A DNA stretch of 64,000 nucleotides. It comes from an uncultured Clostridia bacterium (GTDB lineage Bacteria; Bacillota; Clostridia; Lachnospirales; Lachnospiraceae). How positions within the stretch are numbered: the stretch's first letter is position 1; every line of letters starts with the position of its first letter. The notes under the pieces were generated by a model. It had not been told where the DNA came from and did no database searches. It saw nothing but the letters and a program-made list of their open reading frames with translations. Made by a program: the position numbers and the translations under genes. The stretch spans positions 62,001-126,000 of the forward strand of contig CAOKDX010000004.1 of assembly GCA_948467395.1 (NCBI GenBank). The letters run 5' to 3'. Positions 1 to 8,853 of this stretch are shown one piece after another.

Positions 1-2059
1 GCACCCAGAAGTTCATGGTCTCCGGCATGGAATATACGCCGTCGCCGATGGACCCGGTCAGGAAGAAGCCCGGTTCAAAGGGAGCTGCCGCCTCCTTGAA
101 ATCGCTAAACTTCGCCATATCTACCAGCGCTCCACGGATGCCGATCTCATACGGGATCGTGTAGTTGATACCAGTGGCAACGTCTGGTGCATTTCCCGCT
201 GAGTTCGCCAGCACCAGCTTATTCTGGTCGGGCATGACGCTGATGTCAACCTCAATGCCTGTCTTCGGCGTGAAGTCCTCATCGATCATTTTCTGCATAA
301 TCTGGATATACTGGCTGGAGCGGTTTACCCATACCTGAAGATGTTCCCGGTTGGTACTGCTGGCATTGTAATCCTGATTGGTAAAGGATGAAACAAAACG
401 TTTTACATTCATCCATGCGGAACTAAAGAAGCCCGGTTTGGACGGAAGCTCTGCGCCGTCCTGATAAATGTAAACACGGTCGATCGCCAGTCCGTTTGCG
501 ATCAGATTATCAATGGTTGTAGCCAGATGATGGTTGACCGAGCTCGTACTGGTAGAGAGCTCTGCAATACGGTACGGAATTTCATCCGGGCTGTCTGCCA
601 GGCTTCTCAGCTGCTGTGCCGCGATCAGCATGGATGACATAACCGCTACATTCTTATCGCTGTCACTCCACTTCACCGCGCTGGCTTCCAGCTGTGTCAG
701 TGCATCTGCATAACCGTTCAGCGTCTTTTCCAGATTCGGTATGTACCGGGAGAGCTTCAGGTCGCGGTACTTATCTGCATTCGTTCCGGCAACCTTGGTG
801 ATCTCCAGCGCCAGGTCATTGACGTCGGACATGATCCGGTCAAGCCCTTCCATAATATAACGGATATTATCCATACTGATCGTATAGGATACCGTATGGG
901 TTCCCGGCGTCAGATGAACGGTAAGATTATTGCCGTCTGCATCTGTCAGCGACTTAGTCTGGTAGTTTGTGGAATAGGACAGTCCATAGGAACGGAATGC
1001 ATCGCTGGGGATCTTTCCATCCACCTCCACATCCACAAATACCGGAAAATCGGTTTTCTCTGACTGACGATAATTCAATGCAAGGTTATAATTACCTTCC
1101 TTTTCTACTTCAAAGCTGTAGGAGACCTTCTGGCCTGCCTCACTAAAGGAATCGGAATCCAGTGTGTTCAGGACAGTATCATCTACCTCATAGGGATCCA
1201 GCGCCGTATCATATTCTACAACGCCATGGATGGAAGAGCTGTTGGTAGTGGAATACTTCTCACCCTGTACGGTGATCAGGGCATCCCCCTCCGCCTTCTC
1301 AGATCCGGAGTATGCCGGAACGGTCTCCGGCGCCCTGAGGGCCACCCTGCCAAACAGGAAATTCCCTTCCTTAATGGTAAACTTCAGAGTGTGTTTCCCC
1401 TTCTTTAATTCCAGTTTCAGCGGATCTGAATGACGATAGCTGGAATCCATGAGACTCTGTGTCTCCCATTTGATATCTTTGTCCGGGATCGCCACCACTT
1501 CGTTATTGTAGCGGTCATAGGACGGTTCTGCGCTAAGCTTCCATGTCGTCTCCAGTTCCATGTTGCGACATTCATAGAACGGATAGGCATCGTCAACCTG
1601 CATGCCGAGGGAAATAGGCAGGATCGATTCATCATAAGAGAGATAATCCATATCCAGGCAGTAAAGTCCATCCTCCGGAACATCTATCTCCGCCTGTGCC
1701 GTGTCACCCGTCGACAATTTCAAAACCTGTGCGGAGCCTTCATAGCCCTGCGTTTCATTTGTCAGTTTGTCCTTACTGTCACCAGCTGCTGCATCCTTCA
1801 TCTGAAAGTTCACAGCATCCCCCTTGTAATCAGGCAGTGAGTACTTCTTACTGATCACAGTATAGTTCGTGCTGATACGCTCACTTGAATAGTCTTCTCC
1901 GGCCTTGCCTGAAGCCTGTTCCGTAATGTCCTCAGGGTTGGTCTGATCCGTCACCGGGTCAGCCTTGGCACGCTGTCCCACACATGCGGCGATCAGCGAC
2001 GCAGCCAGCACTAATGCCGCTGTTTTCCTGACTTTTGTTGTGAAAATTTTGCGTCGCAT
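1..2059 (-). CDS. Extracellular solute-binding lipoprotein with large N-terminal domain (partial, 3' end off window)
   Basis: The frame is open from an ATG at 2057-2059 to the window edge (686 codons). AAGGAGGA lies just upstream. The N-terminus has a basic, hydrophobic signal with a lipobox-like IAAC (Cys26), so a surface lipoprotein is expected. The first ~400 residues are rich in beta strand and Gly/Ser/Thr and look like carbohydrate-binding modules. The later part (FTPKTGIEVDISVMPDQNKL, ANSAGNAPDVATG) matches family 1 solute-binding proteins of ABC sugar importers. Family 1 binding proteins are usually 400-550 residues, so this is a long, multi-domain version. Permease genes would be expected beyond the left edge. 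Sugar specificity cannot be told. Confidence 0.8.
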   Translation of the reverse strand, partial: MRRKIFTTKVRKTAALVLAASLIAACVGQRAKADPVTDQTNPEDITEQASGKAGEDYSSERISTNYTVISKKYSLPDYKGDAVNFQMKDAAAGDSKDKLTNETQGYEGSAQVLKLSTGDTAQAEIDVPEDGLYCLDMDYLSYDESILPISLGMQVDDAYPFYECRNMELETTWKLSAEPSYDRYNNEVVAIPDKDIKWETQSLMDSSYRHSDPLKLELKKGKHTLKFTIKEGNFLFGRVALRAPETVPAYSGSEKAEGDALITVQGEKYSTTNSSSIHGVVEYDTALDPYEVDDTVLNTLDSDSFSEAGQKVSYSFEVEKEGNYNLALNYRQSEKTDFPVFVDVEVDGKIPSDAFRSYGLSYSTNYQTKSLTDADGNNLTVHLTPGTHTVSYTISMDNIRYIMEGLDRIMSDVNDLALEITKVAGTNADKYRDLKLSRYIPNLEKTLNGYADALTQLEASAVKWSDSDKNVAVMSSMLIAAQQLRSLADSPDEIPYRIAELSTSTSSVNHHLATTIDNLIANGLAIDRVYIYQDGAELPSKPGFFSSAWMNVKRFVSSFTNQDYNASSTNREHLQVWVNRSSQYIQIMQKMIDEDFTPKTGIEVDISVMPDQNKLVLANSAGNAPDVATGINYTIPYEIGIRGALVDMAKFSDFKEAAAPFEPGFFLTGSIGDGVYSMPETMNFWV

Positions 2060-2122
2060 AACATCCTCCTTATCCTTTTTATTCGTCAATCATTCTAAAA
2101 ATAAAACACTACCGTATAGTTA

Positions 2123-2151
2123 ATAATACTATGATATAAGGTAAAAGTCAA
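2123..2151 (-). promoter_or_regulatory. Sigma-A promoter of the solute-binding protein gene
   Basis: On the minus strand TTGACT (2146-2151), a 17-bp spacer and TATTAT (2123-2128) lie about 64 bp upstream of the start codon. Confidence 0.7.
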
Positions 2152-2248
2152 GAGAGCGCACCGGGTTTATTGTTGTTTTTTGATAAAAAAACAGTGCCTT
2201 TTACACTTTTTTTCGTGTATTATGCACATTATCCCCCTTATACCACAC

Positions 2249-2288
2249 AAAGAGAACTTTCTTCTCACAGATCAAGAAAGTTCTCTTT
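2249..2288. terminator. Bidirectional intrinsic terminator
   Basis: A perfect 15-bp inverted repeat (AAAGAGAACTTTCTT, arms 2249-2263 and 2274-2288) with a 10-nt loop. It lies downstream of the minus-strand small membrane gene and insulates the solute-binding gene. Confidence 0.75.
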
Positions 2289-2320
2289 TATTTAGTCATT
2301 CTACCGGGCGGTACCGTCCA

Positions 2321-2533
2321 CTAGTTTTTATGAAATCTCTTATACAAAATATAGATCAGATACGCTGCGGAAGACAGCACGGTAAGTATAACAGAATACT
2401 CCAGCAGCGAGTCGAACGTCGGATTCCAGATACTGATCAACACCAGCGATGCAAACAGCAGCATCACCAGCCAGTACACGAAGGCCAATGCCGTTACCAC
2501 CACCCAGCCCACGGCATCCTTTACGATATCCAT
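2321..2533 (-). CDS. Small two-helix membrane protein, unknown function
   Basis: About 70 residues with two hydrophobic helices (AVGWVVVTALAFVYWLVMLL and a second around SVILTVLSSAAYLIYIL) and a basic C-terminal tail, so probably a small inner-membrane protein. The ATG at 2531-2533 (MDIVKD) has a GAAGAGAG site upstream. An in-frame TTG at 2579-2581 overlaps the stop of the GH43 gene and could give an 86-residue form coupled to it. I do not recognise the family. It follows the GH43 gene on the same strand and probably shares its transcript. Confidence 0.5.
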   Translation of the reverse strand: MDIVKDAVGWVVVTALAFVYWLVMLLFASLVLISIWNPTFDSLLEYSVILTVLSSAAYLIYILYKRFHKN

Positions 2534-2577
2534 CGTATGCTCTCTTCGCAGCGTCTGTTCGGACACTTCCCTCTCAA

Positions 2578-4221
2578 TCAATACTTAACACCCCACAAAC
2601 TCTCATTTTCTCCTACGGCGGAGAACGTCATTGTCTTTGTTCCAGCCTCGTCGTTCATCTCACACAGGACGCCGCTGTATTCCTTGCCGTCTATGATCAT
2701 GTGGATATAATAGGAGCCATCCTTCGCCTTCCACATACCCTGTATCTTCTCGCCGAAGAGATTTCCTCCCTCCGTCAGCACGATTTTTTCGGGCTCTGCA
2801 ATCACTGAACCTATCTTTGTTCCCTGATTGATCATATAATACTCGCCTACGACCCTGCTCTTTTCATATCCCTTCTCAGCCACAGTCTCCCCGTCCGTGG
2901 CATACGGCAGCATGCAGGGCCATCCCTCTTCATTCAGAAGATACTGGTGTACCCGTGGCTGATGCTGTTCTCCCCTGTTCTCGAACCTGGTATGGTTTAC
3001 GATATAGCGCTTGCCGTCCTTGGCAATAAAAGCAGAATTATGACCGGTTGCCATATATGCCTGGTCAAGGGAGGGAAGCCGATAATTTCCAGACAGCTTC
3101 AGTCCGAAATTGTTGTGGCTTCCAGCCCCCGGTTCCGGGTGTTCGCCCTTCATGTCCTCGTAATTTCCATCCGGTGTTTTGGAGCGGAATACCCGGATCT
3201 GATAGCCCTTCTTCTGCTCGAGGCCGCCGTAGGATACATACAGATAATAATAATCCGACTCCTTATCGTATAAAATATAAGGCGCCTCAATGGAAACATG
3301 CCCGCCTCCCAGCAGCTTCTTACCGAAATACGGATCCACATCGTTCTCCGGGTCTGCCTTTGGATGGATCACCTTTCCTGTGGACTCGTCAATCTCCAGC
3401 AGAAAGATGCCGCCGGACCAGGAACCGTATGTCATCCACATTCTTCCATCCTTATCCCAGAATATCGTAGGATCAAGGGCATTGGGATATCTCCTGTAAT
3501 CATAGCTGATACCTTCGTCCTGGGTATATGTCTTCATGGCGGTATCCTTATCCACTACCTCCTCGACATTGGTCTTATCCAGCGTGCTCTGGTTAAAACC
3601 GGAATAAATCAGATTCCCCTCGTACTTAAAGGGGCCCTCCGGTGAAGGCGATGTGGCATAGCAGATGGTAGAGGTATTGAAGTTAGAGGATGTGCAGAAA
3701 TACATATAATAAAGCTTCCTCTTCTCACTGTACTTCACATCCGGTGCCCAGATGCTTGTACCGGATGCCGGAATGACGCTTTCCGTACTGCCGGTAAAGG
3801 CCAGCGCCCCGTCCTTGCTGGAATAAATATCGCCAAAAATCGGATTATCCTCCGGGGCTCCCCGGTAAAGGTATTCCCATTTTCTCATATCCTTCGATTT
3901 GGCCGATGCCATATGGGAACCATAGATATAATAAGTACCGTCTGCTTCCAGGATCGAGGGATCATGGACTGCCTCGCCGCCCTCAATAAAGCTGGTCTTA
4001 ATATCATCCATGTTTACCTTGAAATCCGTTTTCAGCGCCGCCTTCTCACTCTCGGCGGACTTTTCCCTCTCCGCTATATCTTCCGGGGTCAATGCTCCGG
4101 ACTTTTCTTCCTTTACCGCTCCCCCGGATGCAGCAGGCTGGTTATTCTCTTTGCCGCATCCGGTAAACAGGACTGCCATAACGGTCAGCAGACTGACTGC
4201 TGTCTTTATTCTTTTCTTCAT
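2578..4221 (-). CDS. GH43 family arabinanase-like lipoprotein
   Basis: 547 residues. The start at 4219-4221 is set by AGGAGG and by a promoter ending just upstream; a longer frame to 4350 would begin upstream of that promoter. The signal peptide ends in a lipobox (FTGCGKE), so the enzyme is predicted to sit on the outer face of the membrane. The five-bladed propeller motifs of GH43 are visible: VHDPSI (catalytic base Asp), ALDPTIFWDKDG (pKa-modulating Asp) and SIEAPYILYD (catalytic acid Glu). A C-terminal ~100-residue beta domain follows the propeller, as in Abn2-type endo-1,5-alpha-L-arabinanases. Likely role: cutting arabinan side chains of pectin or hemicellulose. Exact substrate is inferred. 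Confidence 0.85.
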   Translation of the reverse strand: MKKRIKTAVSLLTVMAVLFTGCGKENNQPAASGGAVKEEKSGALTPEDIAEREKSAESEKAALKTDFKVNMDDIKTSFIEGGEAVHDPSILEADGTYYIYGSHMASAKSKDMRKWEYLYRGAPEDNPIFGDIYSSKDGALAFTGSTESVIPASGTSIWAPDVKYSEKRKLYYMYFCTSSNFNTSTICYATSPSPEGPFKYEGNLIYSGFNQSTLDKTNVEEVVDKDTAMKTYTQDEGISYDYRRYPNALDPTIFWDKDGRMWMTYGSWSGGIFLLEIDESTGKVIHPKADPENDVDPYFGKKLLGGGHVSIEAPYILYDKESDYYYLYVSYGGLEQKKGYQIRVFRSKTPDGNYEDMKGEHPEPGAGSHNNFGLKLSGNYRLPSLDQAYMATGHNSAFIAKDGKRYIVNHTRFENRGEQHQPRVHQYLLNEEGWPCMLPYATDGETVAEKGYEKSRVVGEYYMINQGTKIGSVIAEPEKIVLTEGGNLFGEKIQGMWKAKDGSYYIHMIIDGKEYSGVLCEMNDEAGTKTMTFSAVGENESLWGVKY

Positions 4222-4254
4222 GATCAACCTCCTGTAATTTTCAATTCTTATGCT

Positions 4255-4283
4255 ATTATACCAAAATGCCCGGAAAGAATCAA
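4255..4283 (-). promoter_or_regulatory. Sigma-A promoter of the GH43 gene
   Basis: TTGATT (4278-4283), 17-bp spacer, TATAAT (4255-4260) on the minus strand, 33 bp upstream of the GH43 start codon. Confidence 0.8.
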
Positions 4284-4469
4284 CGCTTTTCTTGTGCACT
4301 TTTACCACTTCATCCCGGGTGCGGAGCACCGCCTGCCGCTGCTTTATCATAATTTATCACAAAAATATGCAAAAAAGCATATCAAAATTATACCATATAT
4401 GTTATAATCCTTTTAGATTATACTGTTAAGAATAGATTTTATATATAAACTGTAAAGGGGAGAGAGCAT

Positions 4470-6449
4470 ATGGGAATGGCAGAATCCAATATAAATCCGG
4501 AAAACGGAATACATACCTCAGGGATTGAGCACGATTATCTCACCGGCCTTGCCAACCGCCGGGGTCTCTACGATTACTATGATTCCCTGACGGAGGACCG
4601 CATCGTCCATGCCATGTTCATTGATATCGACAACTTTAAGCGGGTCAATGATATATACGGGCACAGTATGGGGGATAAGCTGCTCATCGCCATCAGCCAC
4701 CTGATCCAGAATCATGCTCAGGGATTCTCTTCCCGTATCGGCGGCGATGAATATGTCGTTCTGCTGGACGGCGAGCTGGACACGGCGGAGGTGGAACATA
4801 CGGCCGCCCAGCTGATCAGCAATCTGGAGCACATCGATTTCCGCACGGATATCCTCTCTCTCGTCTCGCTGAGCATCGGCATTGTATTCTCCCAGACGGC
4901 ATCCCAGCCATTAGACGATATTCTGGCAAAATGCGACGCCGCCATGTATCAGTCAAAATATGACGGAAAGAATAAATATACGATATACAGCGCCGAGGAT
5001 AAGACCCTGGAGATCAACCGCAACATTGAGGCAGAGATGGAGGACGCCTTGAAAAACGGCGAATTCCAGGTATATCTGCAGCCCAAGGTAAACATGGTAT
5101 CCAGCAGGCTTTATGGCGCGGAGGGGCTGTCCCGGTGGGTTCATCCGGTAGACGGAATCCGGCCTCCCGCCTCCTATATTCCGCTTTTTGAGAAAAACGG
5201 CTTTATTACCCAGCTGGATATGTATATATACGAAGAGGTTTGCCGCCTGAAAGCCTCCTGGGCAGGCGAGATATACGAGCACATACCGGTCTCCGTCAAC
5301 ATGTCCCGCCTTCATCTGTACAACAAGCATTTTGTGGATGACCTGATGGATATCGCCACAAAATACAACATACCGCCCCAGGAGCTTGAACTTGAGATTA
5401 CAGAAAATACGTTTATCAAAGACAATGCAGAGCTGATCAAGGTCATTGACATCCTTCAGGCCCACGGCTTTATGGTTTCCATTGACGATTTCGGCTCCGG
5501 CTACTCGGCGCTGAACCTATTCAAGGACCTGTCCGTAAATACAGTTAAGATCGATAAGGAATTCCTGCATTCTTCCTCTGACACATTCCGGGGAAGAAAG
5601 GTGCTGCGAAATGTCATCGCCCTGTGCCGCGATCTGAAAATCGATGTAGTAACGGAGGGAATCGAGACCCAGGAACAGATCGACTTCATCACCAGGAGCG
5701 GCTGCCCCATCGGTCAGGGCTTTTATTATTCCAAACCAGTTCCCGCGGATGAATTTGCCGTCTTTGCAAAAGAGCATCTGGCGAATATACAGAACGATTT
5801 TACCTTCCGTTTCAACGGCAGCTTAAAATCAGAGGACGGCGGCATGGAGGGAAGAGTGTGCGGCGAGGGCATGCGGTATGAGGACGGCATCTTCTCGGAT
5901 TCAAAGGCCATCTTCTTCCCCGGCGGAAAGACAGAGACCAATCTCATCGAGCTGCCGCCTGAGACCATAGTGAACGACAGCTATACAATTTCCATGTGGC
6001 TCCGTCCGAAGGAGCTCCATCAATGGTCCTCCTCCCTGTATGTAAAATTTGAGACGGGATTTTTCAGCATCTGTCCCCTTGCCTGGGAGGGCCATTCGGA
6101 TTTCCGCATCCGGGATTCCCGTGAGATCAACGGCTGGTATGATGTGAATTCCTGCCAGCTCCAGAAGGAATACTGGTGGCATGTGATCATCTCCTACAAT
6201 GCCAATACGGAGATTGCCACCTTCTTTGTAAACGGTGATGTGCTGGCTATGATCAAGGAAGTACCAACAAACCGCTATGTCAAGAGGATCGTACTGGGCG
6301 GCGATGTATTCCAGCCCTCCTACATCGGTAATATGTGCGAGCTGGTAATATATAACGAAGCAAAGGATTATGATTTCATGCAGGAGCTCCATGAATCCTA
6401 TATCAATGATAAGCGATTCGTGGGAGGACCGCTGAAGAAGCTGCTGTAA
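4470..6449 (+). CDS. GGDEF-EAL cyclic-di-GMP protein with C-terminal LamG/concanavalin-like domain
   Basis: 659 residues, no signal peptide or membrane helix. Residues 20-170 form a diguanylate cyclase domain (DYLTGLANR at 23; GGDEY at 91-95; no RxxD inhibitory site before it). Residues 185-435 form an EAL phosphodiesterase domain that keeps the catalytic set in order: E of AEGL (218), N277 in SVNMS, E309 in EITEN, DDFGSG (339), K360 in KIDKEF, E396 in EGIET, and Q416 in GQGFYY. The EAL triplet itself reads EGL. Residues ~443-650 match LamG-type jelly rolls: SYTISMWLRPKE, YWWHVIISYN, ATFFVNGDV, a final helix. No sensory domain precedes GGDEF, so the LamG unit is the only candidate input. A cytoplasmic lectin-like fold fused to these enzymes is unusual. 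Start: ATG after AAAGGGGAGAG. Confidence 0.92.
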   Translation: MGMAESNINPENGIHTSGIEHDYLTGLANRRGLYDYYDSLTEDRIVHAMFIDIDNFKRVNDIYGHSMGDKLLIAISHLIQNHAQGFSSRIGGDEYVVLLDGELDTAEVEHTAAQLISNLEHIDFRTDILSLVSLSIGIVFSQTASQPLDDILAKCDAAMYQSKYDGKNKYTIYSAEDKTLEINRNIEAEMEDALKNGEFQVYLQPKVNMVSSRLYGAEGLSRWVHPVDGIRPPASYIPLFEKNGFITQLDMYIYEEVCRLKASWAGEIYEHIPVSVNMSRLHLYNKHFVDDLMDIATKYNIPPQELELEITENTFIKDNAELIKVIDILQAHGFMVSIDDFGSGYSALNLFKDLSVNTVKIDKEFLHSSSDTFRGRKVLRNVIALCRDLKIDVVTEGIETQEQIDFITRSGCPIGQGFYYSKPVPADEFAVFAKEHLANIQNDFTFRFNGSLKSEDGGMEGRVCGEGMRYEDGIFSDSKAIFFPGGKTETNLIELPPETIVNDSYTISMWLRPKELHQWSSSLYVKFETGFFSICPLAWEGHSDFRIRDSREINGWYDVNSCQLQKEYWWHVIISYNANTEIATFFVNGDVLAMIKEVPTNRYVKRIVLGGDVFQPSYIGNMCELVIYNEAKDYDFMQELHESYINDKRFVGGPLKKLL

Positions 6450-6454
6450 GGAAG

Positions 6455-7444
6455 CTATTTATTCAAATATCCCGGTCTTTTCAGACTTCCCTTTTTGAAA
6501 CTATATTCCGGCGTCTGGAGAGGATAGCGGATCTCGTCTTCATAGTACCACGGATCCCCGTCCTGTTCGTGCGCCGGATTTTTTAAGAGCTGGAACTGCT
6601 GTGCCGGCATAAATCCCTGCGCCAGAAGAAATGCCTTCTTCCCGGCGGCGTCCTCGCATACGTCCACCACCATAACAACATGGCCCGGGCTGCCGCCCTG
6701 AATAAAGATATCCCCTGCCCGGACACCAGTCAGCCGGATCTTCTTTGACTCCCGATCCAGAGACAGGGTACTGGAATAAGCGAATACCATCCGAAGATAT
6801 TTCTTAAAATTCTCATAGGAATCGTCATAGCTGCCGCCCGTCACCCAGGAGGTGCTCTGCGCCACCCGGATCCGGTAGCCCTCACGCCATTTCGTATAAT
6901 CCGCCTGGAATCCATCCGCAAACTGGAAGGATATCCTGTCGTACTGCCCGGTCTCCCAGAAATATTCCGCATACATCCGTATAACAGAATCCGCACACTG
7001 CTGGAGATCCTCTTTTTCGATGGGGAGCTTAAACACTGCTGCGTGGGCATCCTGATTCTGTTTATTCTTCCCGTTGTAGAGCTTCACCTTTGCCCCCGCC
7101 TTCTTCAGCTTATATCCCCGGAGAAAACTGCCAAAGCTGTTCTTTCCCACCTTCACTCTCTCATATCCCGCAGGCGGATTTACCCTGGCCTCCAGTGTCA
7201 TTCCCTGGTCATAAATAATTTCCCCGCCGGCGGCCCCGATCACGCCGCCAGACACGGTCCCTCCCACTATCGTACCGCCGGACACCGCTCCCGGCGAGGC
7301 ATTGGCGGCACCGCCGGACACCGCCACCTCCGTATCACTTCCCCAGGAGAAGGGGCGGCACAATACCAAAACAAAAGCAAGTACAACCGCTCCCAGCACG
7401 GTTGAAATGATGATCGCATCCTTTTCCGTCATTCTGTGTCTCAC
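6455..7444 (-). CDS. DUF4846 domain protein, membrane anchored
   Basis: 329 residues. GTG start at 7442-7444 with GAGGG six bases upstream; an inner ATG four codons on is the alternative. One N-terminal membrane helix (residues ~9-30), then a low-complexity Gly/Ser/Val/Ala linker (~40-75), then a globular domain with NSFGSFLRGYKLKKAG, CADSVIRMYAEYFWETGQYD, FADGFQADYTKWREGYR and GHVVMVVDVCED. This pattern is that of the DUF4846 family, whose biochemical role is not known. Predicted to face the cell exterior. It converges with the GGDEF-EAL gene, with 5 bp between the stops, so the two may interfere. Confidence 0.75.
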   Translation of the reverse strand: MRHRMTEKDAIIISTVLGAVVLAFVLVLCRPFSWGSDTEVAVSGGAANASPGAVSGGTIVGGTVSGGVIGAAGGEIIYDQGMTLEARVNPPAGYERVKVGKNSFGSFLRGYKLKKAGAKVKLYNGKNKQNQDAHAAVFKLPIEKEDLQQCADSVIRMYAEYFWETGQYDRISFQFADGFQADYTKWREGYRIRVAQSTSWVTGGSYDDSYENFKKYLRMVFAYSSTLSLDRESKKIRLTGVRAGDIFIQGGSPGHVVMVVDVCEDAAGKKAFLLAQGFMPAQQFQLLKNPAHEQDGDPWYYEDEIRYPLQTPEYSFKKGSLKRPGYLNK

Positions 7445-7470
7445 TCTCTTTCCCTCATTTCTTCTTATGC

Positions 7471-7995
7471 CTAATCATTCTCTATCGTAATCTGACAGCT
7501 CTTCATGGCCTTCAGCGCCGTTTTATGACTTTCCGGCGTGACGCCTGCACAGCAGGCGGCGTCCACCACAATCTCCGCCTCCGGCAAAAATGCCTTTACC
7601 AGAAGGGCGTTGGAGATCACACAGATATCGGTGCACAGTCCCACCAGCGTAATCTCCCCGATCTGTTCCCTGCGGTTCTCCTCCCGCAGAAGCTCTCCCA
7701 GTTCTACGGAACCAAAGGAGGGCTTGTCCACAATCCGATAAGCCGCTCCCTCCGGCAGCTCCCCACTGATCTCCCATCCCTTCGTTCCCCGGATACAGTG
7801 AGGGACGGGCAGCTTGTGTCCCTCCTGGGTCTGCCTGTAATCATCCCGATGGGTATCTCTCGTATAGATCACCCTGCCGGGATAGCCATCTATCTTTTCC
7901 CTCACCCTGGGTACGACCGCCGCCGCTTCTGCCGATCCCAGTGCCCCGTCTATAAAATCCCTCTGCATATCTACTACGATCAGAAAATTCTGCAT
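7471..7995 (-). CDS. Isochorismatase-family cysteine hydrolase
   Basis: 174 residues, cytoplasmic. The three expected active-site positions are visible: Asp9 in VVDMQRDFIDG, Lys in DKPSFGSVELGELL, and Cys in LVGLCTDICVISNA. TRDTHRDDY is in the place of a nicotinamidase metal-binding motif, with HCIRGTKGWE following, as in nicotinamidase-like members. It may hydrolyse nicotinamide or a related amide; subfamily is not certain. It ends 27 bp before the DUF4846 start on the same strand, so the two may share a transcript. It diverges from the thioesterase gene. Confidence 0.8.
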   Translation of the reverse strand: MQNFLIVVDMQRDFIDGALGSAEAAAVVPRVREKIDGYPGRVIYTRDTHRDDYRQTQEGHKLPVPHCIRGTKGWEISGELPEGAAYRIVDKPSFGSVELGELLREENRREQIGEITLVGLCTDICVISNALLVKAFLPEAEIVVDAACCAGVTPESHKTALKAMKSCQITIEND

Positions 7996-8078
7996 AATCT
8001 GTCCTCCCAGACTGGTTTTTCACATCTGGGTATAGTATACTATAAGGAGTGAAAAATATCAAATCAGAGGTGATTTTT

Positions 8079-8792
8079 ATGTATACCATTCATGACCGCG
8101 TCTCCTACAGCCGTATAGACCGGGAGGGGCTGCTGGGCATATCAAATGTTGTGGACTGCCTGCAGGACTGCTGTATGTTCCACTCGGAGGATGTGGGGCA
8201 CTCCGCCCTGGAACTGCTGAAAAAAGACCGGGCCTGGCTGGTGAGCTCCTGGCATGTCGTCTTCTGCCGCCGTCCGGCTCTGGGTGAAGCCATCACCATC
8301 CACACATGGCCTTATCAGTTTAAAGGGATATTTGGCAGCCGCAATTTCTTAATGGAAACTCCCGAAAAGGAAGTTCTCGCCTACGCCGATTCCCGTTGGT
8401 TCTATTTTGATTCCGCATCGGGCCGTCCGGCGCGCATTGACCCGGAAGAGATCGAGGTCTATCAGACCGAGCCGCCCTATGAGATGGAGCATGCCCCCCG
8501 TAAGGTGAGCTGCCCGGGGGGCATGGAGTTAAAGCAGGTGATCGAAGTGTCTCCAAATTATCTGGATACGAATGATCATGTCAATAACGGGCAGTATGTG
8601 CGGCTGGCGGTCAATGCACTCCCCATGGATTATCCGGTACGGGAACTCCGGGCGGAGTTCCGGCTGGCGGCGAAGCTGGGGAACACTCTGTATCTGCGCA
8701 CCGCCGCCACGGGGGATCGTTTCTATGTGACTTTGACGGACAGGGAGGGGGAGCCTTATTTTCTGTGTGAGTTCCTTTCACCCCTTCTGTAA
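8079..8792 (+). CDS. Acyl-ACP thioesterase
   Basis: 237 residues from ATG 8079 (AGAGGTGA seven bases upstream). The frame also opens at a GTG at 8049 but without a spaced ribosome site. Double hot-dog fold of the bacterial FatA/FatB-like family. First half: YSRIDREGLLGISNVVDCLQD and WLVSSWHVVF. Second half carries the catalytic motif LDTNDHVNNGQY (Asp, Asn, His). It releases fatty acids from acyl carrier protein in the cytoplasm, setting chain length. No fatty-acid genes are adjacent. Followed by a hairpin that serves the convergent gene. Confidence 0.85.
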   Translation: MYTIHDRVSYSRIDREGLLGISNVVDCLQDCCMFHSEDVGHSALELLKKDRAWLVSSWHVVFCRRPALGEAITIHTWPYQFKGIFGSRNFLMETPEKEVLAYADSRWFYFDSASGRPARIDPEEIEVYQTEPPYEMEHAPRKVSCPGGMELKQVIEVSPNYLDTNDHVNNGQYVRLAVNALPMDYPVRELRAEFRLAAKLGNTLYLRTAATGDRFYVTLTDREGEPYFLCEFLSPLL

Positions 8793-8841
8793 AAAAAGAG
8801 GGTAATCCCTCAAGCCGGGTTACGACTTTTGAGACACCCTC
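8791..8841 (-). terminator. Intrinsic terminator for the PepSY gene
   Basis: On the minus strand an imperfect hairpin (outer arms GAGGGT/ACCCTC, inner CTCAA/TTGAG) is followed by seven T. It lies between the convergent thioesterase and PepSY genes. Confidence 0.6.
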
Positions 8842-8853
8842 ATGTGAGAATAT

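Noticed and set aside
8791-8841. Terminator for the thioesterase gene on the plus strand
   Set aside because: The T run is on the minus strand only, so it is assigned to the convergent PepSY gene.
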